Numbered from the stretch's first letter, positions 7,840 through 16,034 are shown. The stretch is DNA of 39,069 bases from an uncultured Prevotellaceae bacterium (GCA_902799765.1 CADCBZ010000014.1:1-39069); one strand, 5' to 3'. The notes: a model not told the origin generated them from the letters alone. Made by a program: numbers and translations.

Positions 7840-10344
7840 TTACTTTGAGGCTTCCCTACGCTTGTCGGCAAGCTGTTTGATGGCACCTTCGATGTCACCA
7901 CCTAACTTGTCTGCCAACTGCTGCACCTCCATCTTCTCGGTTTCTTCCGTCGTGTAGGCCAGATATTCCTCCGGGCTTACCTCTGTTGCATAGACTGCCG
8001 ACTGTGTGCCACCAAGTCCTATCCACACCTCCTTGTAGTTTCGCGACGGGTTGTTGGCCTGGTTGATGGAGAGTATCTGTGCCTTTTCCTTGTCGGTCAG
8101 TCCGAGCAGCTTTTGAATCTGGTCGAACTTGTTCAGGTACTTGCGCTGGTCGAGCAGTATCTTGCAGTCGGAGTTGTTGATGATGCTCTCCTTCACGATG
8201 GGCGACGAAATAATATCGTCCACCTCCTGCGTCACCACCACTGCCTCACCGAAGAACTTACGCACAGTCTTGTAGAGATACAGCATGTAGGAAGCCATGT
8301 TGGCAGCGGTCAGGGCCTTCCACGCCTCTTCAACTACAATCATCTTCCGCACACCTTTCAGTCGTCGCATCTTGTTGATGAACGCCTCCATGATGATGAT
8401 GGTCACCGCAGGGAAAAGCTCCTTGTTGTCCTTGATGGAGTCGATTTCAAACACAATGAATCGTTTGCTCAGCAGGTCGATATTTTCGCGCGAGTTCAGC
8501 AGAAAGTCGTAGCGGCCACCCTTGTAGTACTGGCGCAGCGTAGTCAGGAAGTTGTCGATGTTGAAGTCATCCTTCTCGACCTTGATGTCACGCTCCTGCA
8601 TCTGCTGGCGGTACACGTCGCGCATATACTCATAGAAGGTGTCGAAGCACGGCACGATGCTATGGTCTGCCTGGATCATACTGATGTATGCTGATACGGC
8701 ACTGCCCAACTCGCCCGATTCCGTCTTGGTCACGTTCTCTGTCTCGCTCTTCCAGAGCGTCAGCAGCAGCGTCACTATCGAGTCCTTCTTCTCCACGTCG
8801 AAGACGTAGTCATCCGTATAGAACGGGTTGAACGAAATCGGATGTTCCTCCGTGTAGGTGTAATAGATGCCGTCCCTGCCATGCGTCTTTCGGTGAATCT
8901 GGTTGCACAGTCCCCAGTACGAGTGTCCCGTATCTATCAGCACCACATGCGTACCCTGCTCATAATACTGGCGCACGACGTGGCACATGAAGAACGACTT
9001 GCCGCTGCCCGAAGGTCCAAGCACGAACTTGTTGCGGTTTGTCGTGACTCCTTTCTTCATCGGCAAATCCGAGATGTCGATATGCAACGGCCTTCCCGTC
9101 AGCCTGTCCACCATTTTTATTCCGAATGGCGAGAGCGATGACCTGTAGTTGGTTTCTTCCGTGAACAGGCAGACCGCAGGTTCGATGAACGTATAGAACG
9201 ATTCTTCCGCAGGAAAGTCGGCCTCGTTACCAGGGATGCCAGACCAGTAGAGCGTCGGACAATCAACGGTGTTATGCCTTGGCATACACTCCATGCTTGC
9301 CAGTTGACTACCGATGTCGTTCTTGGCATGCTTCAGTTCCTCTACGTCATCACTCCATGCTATCACGTTGTAATGGGCACGGACACTGATGAGTCCTTGG
9401 GAGTGTGCTTCATTCAGATACAGGTCTATCCACTCCTTGTTGATGGCATTGCTACGGCTGTAGCGGCTCAGCGACTGCATGTTCCTTGCGGTCTTCTCAA
9501 ACCGCTGCAGGTTGTCATCACTGTTGTCGAGTATCACATACTGGTTGTAGATATGGTTACAGGGCAGCAGCAGCCCTACGGGACTGGCAAATGACAGGCG
9601 GCAGTCGCTTCTATCCGTACTCAGTCGTTCGTAGCGAACGTCCGTTCCCACCTTGGCAGGAAGGTCGTTCACATCGGAGAGCGTGAAGAGGCATAGGCGG
9701 TTGTCGCCAATCCTCATCTCAGCAGGATCGAGGTCGATGTCCTGAAGCGAGGCATTTTCCTCTGGGTTCAGTGACAGATACCGCTCTATCAATCCTGCCT
9801 TGCGACGGGTGCCTACAATCTCGTTGTCACTCAGTTTACGCAGACGGATGAAGCCCGAATCATTCATGATGCGCTCAAACTGCTCCACTGACTCCAAAAA
9901 GCGGGTAGCCGTTTCCTTGTTCTGTTCCTTCGGGATAATATGTCCTCGGCACAGCGTCGAAAAGTTACTCTGCATCCTGTTTCTTTCCTTAGTGGTCTTC
10001 GTCAGGTAGAGGTAGCACGTATGATTCAAATAGGGGCGTTCATTGAAATGCCGTTCAAAACTCCGTGACAGAAAACTCATGCCGCTCTTCTGTTCCGGCT
10101 TGTAGGTCTCACGGATGAACCAGTCCTGCTTGTGGATGATGCTGTAGTCGGGCAACACTTTTATTGCCTTGCACCAGCAGCCGTGAATGGTGTCGTATTC
10201 CTGTGAGGTCACGGTGTAGAGTTCCGGCAACGTCACCTCGAAGGCGACGGTCAGGTCTGCGTCTTTCGACACGATGCAGCCGTTCTCCACAGCCAGCAGG
10301 GGCAACTTGTTCTCAACGGTTGTTGCTTTCAGCGTATTCCTCAT
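7840..10344 (-). CDS. traG: TraG, VirB4-type conjugation ATPase
   Basis: An 834-residue ATPase. The N-terminal half carries the TraG/VirB4 family domain that docks to the channel. The C-terminal half has Walker A GPSGSGKS (residues 443-450) and Walker B MIVVEEAW (about 668-675), followed by VVVTQEVDDI in the sensor region. In Bacteroidetes elements TraG is the VirB4 equivalent that powers assembly of the apparatus and substrate transfer at the inner membrane; it is not the VirD4-type coupling protein, which here is MobC. The start overlaps the end of traF by 32 bases. All motifs look intact. Confidence 0.93.
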   Translation of the reverse strand: MRNTLKATTVENKLPLLAVENGCIVSKDADLTVAFEVTLPELYTVTSQEYDTIHGCWCKAIKVLPDYSIIHKQDWFIRETYKPEQKSGMSFLSRSFERHFNERPYLNHTCYLYLTKTTKERNRMQSNFSTLCRGHIIPKEQNKETATRFLESVEQFERIMNDSGFIRLRKLSDNEIVGTRRKAGLIERYLSLNPEENASLQDIDLDPAEMRIGDNRLCLFTLSDVNDLPAKVGTDVRYERLSTDRSDCRLSFASPVGLLLPCNHIYNQYVILDNSDDNLQRFEKTARNMQSLSRYSRSNAINKEWIDLYLNEAHSQGLISVRAHYNVIAWSDDVEELKHAKNDIGSQLASMECMPRHNTVDCPTLYWSGIPGNEADFPAEESFYTFIEPAVCLFTEETNYRSSLSPFGIKMVDRLTGRPLHIDISDLPMKKGVTTNRNKFVLGPSGSGKSFFMCHVVRQYYEQGTHVVLIDTGHSYWGLCNQIHRKTHGRDGIYYTYTEEHPISFNPFYTDDYVFDVEKKDSIVTLLLTLWKSETENVTKTESGELGSAVSAYISMIQADHSIVPCFDTFYEYMRDVYRQQMQERDIKVEKDDFNIDNFLTTLRQYYKGGRYDFLLNSRENIDLLSKRFIVFEIDSIKDNKELFPAVTIIIMEAFINKMRRLKGVRKMIVVEEAWKALTAANMASYMLYLYKTVRKFFGEAVVVTQEVDDIISSPIVKESIINNSDCKILLDQRKYLNKFDQIQKLLGLTDKEKAQILSINQANNPSRNYKEVWIGLGGTQSAVYATEVSPEEYLAYTTEETEKMEVQQLADKLGGDIEGAIKQLADKRREASK

Positions 10345-10672
10345 TGGGTTCTTCCTTTACTTGGTTCTTAATCATTTGGTATGGCTTGCGTCGGTTGATC
10401 AGGTATCGGGGATGCTGTCTGTTTGCCATTCGCTTCATCAGTCCGTGCTCTCCGTAGCGTCGGTTGAGGGCGAAGGTCTGCCAGACCAGAACGGAGGCAG
10501 ACACGACACCCGTACCGATGCACACCCACTGGTTTACTCCAGCGAGATAGAGAATCACGAACAGGACAAAGACTGCAAGCAGTCCACCCGCGAAGATGAA
10601 GAGATACTGGGCCTTTAGCCCCTTGAACTCCACCGACTGGCCAATACCCTTGTTGATATTGTACTCAGCCAT
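10313..10672 (-). CDS. traF: Conjugative transposon protein TraF (DUF4133, VirB3-like)
   Basis: A 119-residue protein with two adjacent transmembrane helices (about residues 22-44 and 48-68) and a basic cytoplasmic tail (RRYGEHGLMKRMANRQHPRY). This is the compact two-helix layout of VirB3/TrbD proteins, which associate with the VirB4 ATPase. The gene directly precedes and overlaps traG, which encodes that ATPase. Family DUF4133 by size and motif. Confidence 0.85.
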   Translation of the reverse strand: MAEYNINKGIGQSVEFKGLKAQYLFIFAGGLLAVFVLFVILYLAGVNQWVCIGTGVVSASVLVWQTFALNRRYGEHGLMKRMANRQHPRYLINRRKPYQMIKNQVKEEPNEEYAESNNR

Positions 10673-10708
10673 TGGTTGTTCTCCTTATACCTTATATTAT
10701 ATATAGGC

Positions 10709-11053
10709 TTAGAGGAAGAACGAACGCAGGATGGTAGCGGCCACGATGAGGAAGATGCAGGCTCCGAACCAGGAGGCAGCAGTCTTCGAGGTATCGGGGT
10801 CACCGCTGGAGAACTTGCCATAGACCTTCACGCCACCGATGAGCCCCACGACGGCACCGATTGCGTAAATCAGCTTAGTGCCTGGTTCAAAGTAACTTGT
10901 GACCATCGAGGTGGCCTCATTGATACCCGCAAGACCGTTGCCCTGGGCCATTGCAGTGGTGGTTGCAGCAGCAATGAGGGCTGCACATGCGACAAACTTA
11001 CGATTGGTGCTCACCATCGTATTGCTCAAAAACTTGATTACATTCTTTTTCAT
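10709..11053 (-). CDS. traE: Conjugative transposon protein TraE (DUF4134, VirB2-like pilin)
   Basis: A 114-residue protein with a long N-terminal signal (to about ATTTAMAQ, residue 36), then two hydrophobic helices (KLIYAIGAVVGLIGGVKVYG and WFGACIFLIVAATILRSFFL) joined by a short polar loop (KFSSGDPDTSK). This matches the VirB2/TrbC pilin fold, and position before traF is that of TraE/DUF4134. It would be the processed pilus subunit. A 133-base gap separates it from traD upstream. Confidence 0.85.
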   Translation of the reverse strand: MKKNVIKFLSNTMVSTNRKFVACAALIAAATTTAMAQGNGLAGINEATSMVTSYFEPGTKLIYAIGAVVGLIGGVKVYGKFSSGDPDTSKTAASWFGACIFLIVAATILRSFFL

Positions 11054-11186
11054 TTTTCGTTTACGTTTAAATGGTTTATTACTTGTTGTTAATTGTGGAT
11101 TGGATAATTGTTGGATTCAGTGGTTTATTGACTCACCTATCCGTAGTCTCTTTCTTTCATCTTTTCTTCTTGTTGTTTCGTTAATG

Positions 11187-11879
11187 CTATACAAAGTCTC
11201 GGATATTGAAATCCTCGAATCTCTCAGGGATGACAAACGGCTTCTTCGGCTCTGTTGTCTTGTTGTCTTCTGCTGTGACCGTCTCTGCCGATGGCTTATG
11301 CTCATACTTATCAAACAGGTCGTTGATACTGTCACCGATTTGCGGGAAGGATTGAGTGATAGTGTCGAACAGTTCCGTTCCCTCCAGCCCTTTGAGCACT
11401 TCCACCGTCCTTCGCTCTTCCTCCTCCGACATGTCACGCCTGCCCACATTGTTGAAGGCAAGGTCGATGTCGTCGATGGTATCTCCCCGCGCAAGTGGCT
11501 CATTAGGTTCATCAGGCTCTTCAAACATGGCTTCAAGTTCCTCTGCAGGAACCTGCTGCCAGACTTTCTTCTGTTCCACCTCGCAGTCCTCGGCCTGTAC
11601 TTCCTGCGCAATCTCCTTGCCGTCCTCAGTCATCTCGCCCTTGGCTATTGCAGCCTTGCGGTCTGCCTCCTCTTTGCGTTGCCGCATCAATCGGCATTCT
11701 TTCTTCATGTCGAAATGGCTCTTACCCATGATGTCATCGTCAGATGCCGTTACTTTCGCAACCTCTGTTTCCGCTTCAACAGATTTCCGTGTATGCGATA
11801 CTCCAGATGGATACATGATGAAGATGCAAAGTTCATAGACCAAGATACATAGTAGCAGTGCTATTACGATGGTTGCCAT
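11187..11879 (-). CDS. traD: Conjugative transposon protein TraD-like, membrane-anchored
   Basis: A 230-residue protein with one N-terminal transmembrane helix (MATIVIALLLCILVYELCIF), then a highly charged, mostly helical cytoplasmic region rich in Glu/Lys (MKKECRLMRQRKEEADRKA), with DDIDLAFNNVGRRDMSEEEE near residue 135-155. Its place between two DUF3408 genes and traE is that of traD in the CTnDOT order (probably DUF4122). Function is unknown. It overlaps traC by 16 bases. The downstream gap 11054-11186 holds no gene, only a single near-match (CGTTTAAATG at 11064-11073) to the repeat core seen near traB/traC. Confidence 0.6.
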   Translation of the reverse strand: MATIVIALLLCILVYELCIFIMYPSGVSHTRKSVEAETEVAKVTASDDDIMGKSHFDMKKECRLMRQRKEEADRKAAIAKGEMTEDGKEIAQEVQAEDCEVEQKKVWQQVPAEELEAMFEEPDEPNEPLARGDTIDDIDLAFNNVGRRDMSEEEERRTVEVLKGLEGTELFDTITQSFPQIGDSINDLFDKYEHKPSAETVTAEDNKTTEPKKPFVIPERFEDFNIRDFV

Positions 11880-12313
11880 TGCTTCTTCTGTTTACAAGTG
11901 TCACGGTAACAGTTGTGGAGCAGGCGGTCAATCTGTGTCTCATAGCGCATGAAATGGTCTGTCAAAACCATGTCCACATAACTGGAGATGTTCACGTCGT
12001 CAACGTTCAGGGCATTCACTATCTGCCGGATTCGCTCATGGTAGGCATCGCGCAGGTAGGCAGACTTCCCGCGACGAGCGGCCTTGTCCATCGGAGGATT
12101 GGAAAACATGTTCAGATATTCTTCATCAAGGCTACCCAACGGTGCCAGACGGAATCTGTCATCATCTTCATCCTTCTTCACCTCCGTATAGTGAGAAATG
12201 CCCGAATGTTGAGTGAAGGTTTTCTCCCTTCGCTGATACTTCCAAAGGAGGAAGGTTTCTGCCGTCACAATTGTAAAGATGACCAGCAGTAAGATAATCT
12301 GTAAAGTTGTCAT
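11864..12313 (-). CDS. traC: DUF3408 protein (TraC-like) with membrane anchor
   Basis: A 149-residue protein. Residues 1-24 are a transmembrane helix (IILLLVIFTIVTAETFLLW). Residues 80-140 (KSAYLRDAYHERIRQIVNAL, then NISSYVDMVLTDHF) are the DUF3408 domain, which looks like a ribbon-helix-helix DNA-binding unit: a short strand followed by two helices. It is a paralogue of the neighbouring traB product, which shares YHERI and NIS-YID/VD but lacks the anchor. Two tandem 16-base repeats lie just upstream of its start. A membrane-tethered DNA-binding role is inferred, not shown. Confidence 0.7.
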   Translation of the reverse strand: MTTLQIILLLVIFTIVTAETFLLWKYQRREKTFTQHSGISHYTEVKKDEDDDRFRLAPLGSLDEEYLNMFSNPPMDKAARRGKSAYLRDAYHERIRQIVNALNVDDVNISSYVDMVLTDHFMRYETQIDRLLHNCYRDTCKQKKQWQPS

Positions 12314-12317
12314 TTCG

Positions 12318-12349
12318 TTTGAATGTTAATACGTTTGAATGTTAATACA
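12318..12349 (-). repeat. Two tandem 16-bp repeats upstream of traC
   Basis: CGTTTGAATGTTAATA occurs twice in direct succession (12318-12333 and 12334-12349), four bases before the traC start on the minus strand. On that strand the unit reads TATTAACATTCAAACG. The core CATTCAAACG recurs upstream of traA at 13785-13816, also with a 16-base period. Tandem repeats at this position could be an operator for the DUF3408 proteins. Confidence 0.6.
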
Positions 12350-12373
12350 CTAAGCTGTTCATACAGCCGATTG

Positions 12374-12823
12374 TTAATACACATCGCGGTAGTTCTTGCT
12401 ATACAGCTTCCTAATTGGCTCCTCAAACTCCTCGAAGTGATAGGCAAGGATGTTGTCTATATACGTTGAGATGTTCAGCTGGTTGTTGCCGATGACGCTG
12501 ATGATGCGCTGGATGCGCTCATGATACTCAGGGCGCATATAGACCATTTTCCCCTGTCTGGCCACCGTTTTCATCGGTGGGGTGTCAATGAAGTGGCTCA
12601 GAAAGAAGTCTTCCGGCGATTCGTCCACTTTTCTGTCACTCGGAGCATTGACAGGCTTTGCCTTTATCGTCCTCTGCTTTCTCGGTGAGTTCTCAGCTTC
12701 TGTTTCCTGTCCCTGTTGCACAGGTTCCTTCTCTTTCTGACGGGACAACGACGGTGGAGCATCAGGCCGGATTCCCTCAATGATACCCTGGAAGTCTACT
12801 TCTTGCTCTGTATTCCTCTCCAT
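12374..12823 (-). CDS. traB: DUF3408 protein (TraB-like), probable ribbon-helix-helix DNA-binding
   Basis: A 149-residue protein with a disordered Gln/Glu/Lys-rich first half and a C-terminal DUF3408 domain (about residues 85-149): KMVYMRPEYHERIQRIISVI then NISTYIDNILAYHFEEF. Pattern and predicted secondary structure resemble a ribbon-helix-helix fold. It follows the ParA-like traA gene by five bases, so ParA plus a small DNA-binding partner are made together, as in ParA/ParG- or ParA/omega-type partition pairs. A partition or relaxosome-positioning role is therefore plausible but inferred. Confidence 0.72.
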   Translation of the reverse strand: MERNTEQEVDFQGIIEGIRPDAPPSLSRQKEKEPVQQGQETEAENSPRKQRTIKAKPVNAPSDRKVDESPEDFFLSHFIDTPPMKTVARQGKMVYMRPEYHERIQRIISVIGNNQLNISTYIDNILAYHFEEFEEPIRKLYSKNYRDVY

Positions 12824-12828
12824 AGCCG

Positions 12829-13605
12829 TCAGCCGTTGATGATACCCAGCATCTCATCTGCAAGTTCACGAATGTTACTACCACGTATCAGCGTCTTGTC
12901 TGGCGGGAACAGTGTCGAGCGGAACAACGGACGGTTTTCCTCCTTCTCGCCCTCCCTTCGGAACCGCTTGCTGTCGGGGATGACGGTCTTCAGTGCCGTC
13001 AGACCCAGTTCCGACATCACATTGTCATACACATCATAGAGGTTTGTCTTCTCGCGTCCGTCCACCATGTTCCACACGAAATAGAGTCCTTTGATGTTAG
13101 ATTTGCCCGTCGTGATCAGGTGGTCGTTGACTGCTTTGGCAAAAACCATAGAACTCTGCATCACCACTCGGTCTGCGATTGCCGGACAGAAAATGTAGTC
13201 CATAGCCGCGACGGTCTTCAGAACACCCTCGTTGTTCAGCGTTCCTGGCAGGTCGAAGAAAACCACCTCAGGCGGGTTCTCCATCTCCAGCATTTTCTTT
13301 GCTGTTTCTACGGCATCCTCTGGACGGCTCATCACTACGGGATAAGCCTTCTTCTTGATGCGCGAGAACTGGTCGTAGGCCTGTCGGCACAACTGTTTGT
13401 TCTCTTCAATGTTCTTGAAGTCACGGCGGCGCATCTCATCGATACTGTACTGCGGGAAGTCACAGTCCACGACGCCTACGCTTACCCCCTTCACGTAGTG
13501 CAGATAGCTCGCCATCAGCACTGTCAGCGTTGTCTTGCCAGCCCCTCCCTTCTGGGTGGAGAAGGCGACGAATTTCGTTTTGTTCATTTCTTCAGTCAAT
13601 CTCAT
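12829..13605 (-). CDS. traA: TraA, ParA-family ATPase
   Basis: From ATG at 13605 the protein is 258 residues. An in-frame ATG at 13683 would add 26 polar residues, and ATG 13587 (MNKTKFVAFS) is equally possible. The N-terminus carries the deviant Walker A STQKGGAGKTT; DCDFPQ (Walker A') and VVFFDLPG (Walker B) follow in order, as in ParA/MinD ATPases. In Bacteroidales conjugative transposons this is TraA, the first gene of the tra operon. ParA ATPases move or position DNA on the nucleoid. No parB is present; the adjacent DUF3408 genes are the obvious partners. Confidence 0.85.
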   Translation of the reverse strand: MRLTEEMNKTKFVAFSTQKGGAGKTTLTVLMASYLHYVKGVSVGVVDCDFPQYSIDEMRRRDFKNIEENKQLCRQAYDQFSRIKKKAYPVVMSRPEDAVETAKKMLEMENPPEVVFFDLPGTLNNEGVLKTVAAMDYIFCPAIADRVVMQSSMVFAKAVNDHLITTGKSNIKGLYFVWNMVDGREKTNLYDVYDNVMSELGLTALKTVIPDSKRFRREGEKEENRPLFRSTLFPPDKTLIRGSNIRELADEMLGIING

Positions 13606-13784
13606 TTTTAATTGGTTATACTTATGTTTGCTCTTATGCCCATTCTCTCGGTTGACCATTGTGTCAGATGCTGTTGTAATCATCTGTCTTCAAGTCTGGT
13701 CAAATGATAGGCTGCATTCATGTATGGCATTTATGGCCGATAGTCACGCAGCTTTGTCATCATGCATCTGTTCAGTTGTTCAAA

Positions 13785-13816
13785 CATTCAAACGCTAAAA
13801 CGTTCAAACGTTAAAA
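13785..13816 (+). repeat. Two tandem 16-bp imperfect repeats upstream of traA
   Basis: CATTCAAACGCTAAAA (13785-13800) is followed directly by CGTTCAAACGTTAAAA (13801-13816), with two differences. A further TTCAAAC starts at 13779. The core CATTCAAACG is identical to that in the repeats upstream of traC on the minus strand. The arrangement looks like an operator or partition site. Confidence 0.55.
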
Positions 13817-14065
13817 TGACCATGCATATTAGCATTCAGTCATTCAGCCAACTGGCTCAGAAGCCTTTCGACGGTGCAAAGGAACGACTATTCCGTCAAC
13901 CAGCCAAAATTTCAGATCCGTATGCACCGATATGCTCTCCAAATCCGAGCATGGAGGGCAAGCCTGAAAGTTTCTCTATATCAACTTGATATCAACTTGA
14001 CATTTGAAGTCTCATAAAACGACGACCTTTGCAACCGCAAACAGAATCGGACAGCGACGGACATG

Positions 14066-14079
14066 TCGGTCAAGACCGA
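14066..14079. repeat. Small perfect hairpin, loop AA
   Basis: TCGGTC, two A bases, then GACCGA form a six-base-pair stem. It is the first of three compact hairpins with AA or AAG loops in the presumed oriT region. Confidence 0.5.
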
Positions 14080-14100
14080 TATTTGGCTGCTCCAAACCGT

Positions 14101-14123
14101 TAATCCGTCCGCAAGGCGGATTA
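14101..14123. repeat. Overlapping inverted repeats in presumed oriT
   Basis: TAATCCG (14101-14107) pairs with CGGATTA (14117-14123) over a nine-base spacer. Within the same stretch TCCGC (14108-14112) can instead pair with GCGGA (14116-14120) over AAG. Both cannot form at once, so the site could switch between two structures. Confidence 0.5.
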
Positions 14124-14143
14124 CTTATGCCCGCAGGAGCATA

Positions 14144-14202
14144 GCAAGGTATGTTTCGGGTTACTCGGAATGCTTCCGGTAACTCACGAAACCCAACCTT
14201 GC
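14144..14202. repeat. 59-bp broken inverted repeat, best oriT structure candidate
   Basis: Four stem segments are nested: GCAAGGT (14144-14150) with ACCTTGC (14196-14202); GTTTCG (14153-14158) with CGAAAC (14187-14192); GTTAC (14160-14164) with GTAAC (14179-14183); CGGAA (14166-14170) with TTCCG (14174-14178); the loop is TGC. That gives 23 base pairs with small internal loops and one bulged T. There is no T-run after it, so it is not a simple terminator. Its place 110 bases upstream of mobA suits an oriT recognition structure. Confidence 0.6.
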
Positions 14203-14252
14203 CCTTGCAGGGGGCTGGGGATTACTCCGAAGTCGCAATCCCTCTGGAAACG

Positions 14253-14264
14253 TCGCCAAGGCGA
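14253..14264. repeat. Small perfect hairpin, loop AA, before mobA
   Basis: TCGCC, two A bases, then GGCGA form a five-base-pair stem 50 bases before the mobA start. Same loop type as the hairpin at 14066. Confidence 0.4.
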
Positions 14265-14313
14265 GACGAAAGGCTGAATAAAGAACAAGAATAAGGTATC
14301 TAACGATAAGGAT

Positions 14314-14736
14314 ATGGAAAAACAAAAGAAACGCAAAGGGGGAAGAATCCCCAAGAACAACAAGCGGACGCACTGCGTCATGGTCCGCTTCGACGATGTG
14401 GAATGGGCCAGGTTTCTCACACTCTACGAACAGTCTGGTGTCTATGCCAAGGCTGTATTCGTCAAGTCAAGGGTATTCGGTGAGACGTTCCGGGTCATCA
14501 AGATAGATAAGGCGAATGTGGACTTCTGCGAAAAACTGTCATCGTTTCACGCCCAGTTCCGGGGTGTGGCGGTCAACTACAATCAAGTAGTGAAGGAACT
14601 GCGCTGTCATTTCTCCGAGAAGAAAGCAATGGCCTTGCTATATCGTCTGGAGTCATTGACCCGTCAGATGATGGAGCAGGGGCAGCAGATTGTGGCACTT
14701 GCAAAGGAGGCAAGGGAAAGATGGTCGCAAAAATAA
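14314..14736 (+). CDS. mobA: MobA, relaxosome accessory protein
   Basis: A 140-residue basic protein. A Lys/Arg-rich start (MEKQKKRKGGRIPKNNKRTH) precedes CVMVRFDDVEWARFLTLYEQSG, which resembles the strand-plus-helix start of ribbon-helix-helix proteins. The rest is helical, including AVNYNQVVKEL, a motif typical of MobA/MobC-like nicking accessory proteins. It directly follows the hairpin-rich region and overlaps the relaxase gene by 16 bases. The expected role is to bind oriT and help the relaxase nick. Confidence 0.8.
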   Translation: MEKQKKRKGGRIPKNNKRTHCVMVRFDDVEWARFLTLYEQSGVYAKAVFVKSRVFGETFRVIKIDKANVDFCEKLSSFHAQFRGVAVNYNQVVKELRCHFSEKKAMALLYRLESLTRQMMEQGQQIVALAKEARERWSQK

Positions 14737-16034
14737 CGATAGGCAGCAGTTTTTTCGGTGCCATCAAGTACAATGCCGACAAGGTGAATGAGGGGAAGGG
14801 GCAGTTGTTGGACACCAACAGGGTTTTCAACAACGGCACAGGTAGGGTGGATATTGCACAAGTCCTGCAGGACTTTGAGCGATGGATGCCAAAACAGACG
14901 AGAACGGAGAAGCCTGTTCTTCATGTATCGCTCAATCCGCATCCTGATGACAAGTTGACGGATGGAGACCTCATGGCAATTGCCCATGAGTATATGGAAA
15001 GAATGGGCTATGGTGACCAGCCTTATATCATCGTCAAGCATGAGGATATAGACCGCCACCATATCCACATCGTTTCCGTCCGTGTCAACGAGCAGGGCAG
15101 GTGTATCGACAAATCTTTCAATTTTCCAAGAAGTAAGCGCATCACCCGTGACATCGAAAAAGAGTATGGACTTCACCCTGCAGACAAGAAGCAGGAGAAG
15201 CAGACTGTCAATTCTCTGCATCTAGTTAATCCAAAGGAGTGTGACATAAAAAAACAGGTAGGAAACACTGTCAAGGCTGTCTTCAGTTCCTACCAGTTCC
15301 AAACAATCGGCGAACTACGTGCGCTCTTGTCCCTATACAATATCACTGTGGATGAAGTTCGTGGAAATGTTAGAGGTGAGGATTACAACGGTCTGGTCTA
15401 TTCTGTCATTGATGCCAATGGAGAGAAGGTAGGTAATCCGTTCAAATCCTCACTCTTTGGCAAGTCTGTTGGGTATGAGGCATTGCAGAAGAAAGTCGCT
15501 GCATACAAACAGCGTATCAAGGACAAGAACCTAACTGAACCGACAAAGAAATCTCTGGAGTATGCCCTAAAGCGTACATACGACAAGGATGAGTTCGTGA
15601 GGCTACTCAAAGAGAAAGGCATTGATTGTGTATTCCGTTATACTGATGAAAGCAGACTATACGGTGCTACCTTCATTGACCATCGCACCCACTGCGTACT
15701 CAATGGCTCCCGAATGGGCAAGGCTTTCTCAGCAAACGCATTGGAACAACATTTCAACACTCCAAAGGAAAAACAGATACCCTATCAGGAAGAAACACAA
15801 TCAGAAGAAAAGCGGTATCATGACAGCGATACATCTACCAATGAGCGTCAGCAAACAAGCACAAAAAAAACAGACAGCGGTATCGACTACCGCTATAGCG
15901 CATCAGGTACCGCAACATTCCTTGATGCCCTTGATGTCTTGAATAGCGACAATCCTGCCGTTGACCCAGAGGAAGAAGCATTCCGTCGGAAGATGCAGCG
16001 CAAGAAGAAAAAACGTCATGGCCCACGACTATAA
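14721..16034 (+). CDS. mobB: MobB relaxase (MOB-P-type nuclease)
   Basis: A 437-residue relaxase. Tyr17 in GAIKYNADK is the likely nucleophile that attaches to the 5' end of the nicked strand. HVSLNPHPDD (about residues 68-77) is motif II, and HEDIDRHHIHIVS (107-119) carries the metal-binding His107, His114 and His116 of motif III. The C-terminal part is charged and ends in a basic Lys/Arg tail (RRKMQRKKKKRHG). The protein nicks at oriT and pilots the strand through the coupling protein MobC into the Tra channel. All key residues are intact, so the element may be transfer-competent. Confidence 0.92.
   Translation: MVAKITIGSSFFGAIKYNADKVNEGKGQLLDTNRVFNNGTGRVDIAQVLQDFERWMPKQTRTEKPVLHVSLNPHPDDKLTDGDLMAIAHEYMERMGYGDQPYIIVKHEDIDRHHIHIVSVRVNEQGRCIDKSFNFPRSKRITRDIEKEYGLHPADKKQEKQTVNSLHLVNPKECDIKKQVGNTVKAVFSSYQFQTIGELRALLSLYNITVDEVRGNVRGEDYNGLVYSVIDANGEKVGNPFKSSLFGKSVGYEALQKKVAAYKQRIKDKNLTEPTKKSLEYALKRTYDKDEFVRLLKEKGIDCVFRYTDESRLYGATFIDHRTHCVLNGSRMGKAFSANALEQHFNTPKEKQIPYQEETQSEEKRYHDSDTSTNERQQTSTKKTDSGIDYRYSASGTATFLDALDVLNSDNPAVDPEEEAFRRKMQRKKKKRHGPRL

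Larger units (their letters stand above)
13606..14313. other. Non-coding mob/tra intergenic region, probable oriT region
   Basis: About 700 bases without a convincing gene lie between divergent traA and mobA, which is where oriT lies in CTnDOT-like elements. It contains 16-bp tandem repeats (13785-13816), a tight hairpin at 14066-14079, overlapping stems at 14101-14123, a long broken inverted repeat at 14144-14202, and a hairpin at 14253-14264. The concentration of secondary structure directly upstream of mobA and the relaxase gene argues for the relaxase substrate. The exact nick cannot be placed. The GC-rich second half (after about 14030) contrasts with the AT-richer first half. Confidence 0.6.

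Noticed and set aside
8113-8694. 193-codon open frame on the plus strand inside traG
   Set aside because: It is antisense to a well-supported ATPase gene, has no recognisable domain and reflects the GC-rich codon pattern of traG.
10899-11852. 317-codon plus-strand frame over traE and traD
   Set aside because: It covers two real minus-strand genes; its Leu/Arg-rich product looks like a translated complement, not a protein.
13779-13816. CRISPR-like array from the repeated TTCAAAC motif
   Set aside because: Only three short copies without unique spacers of regular length; it fits an operator, and no cas gene is present.
13535-13989. Short plus-strand frames in the traA-mobA gap
   Set aside because: They run through repeats, have no plausible start signal and no conserved-looking product; the region is better explained as regulatory and oriT DNA.
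14664-15221. 185-codon minus-strand frame over the relaxase gene
   Set aside because: Antisense to the catalytic part of mobB, whose motifs are all intact.
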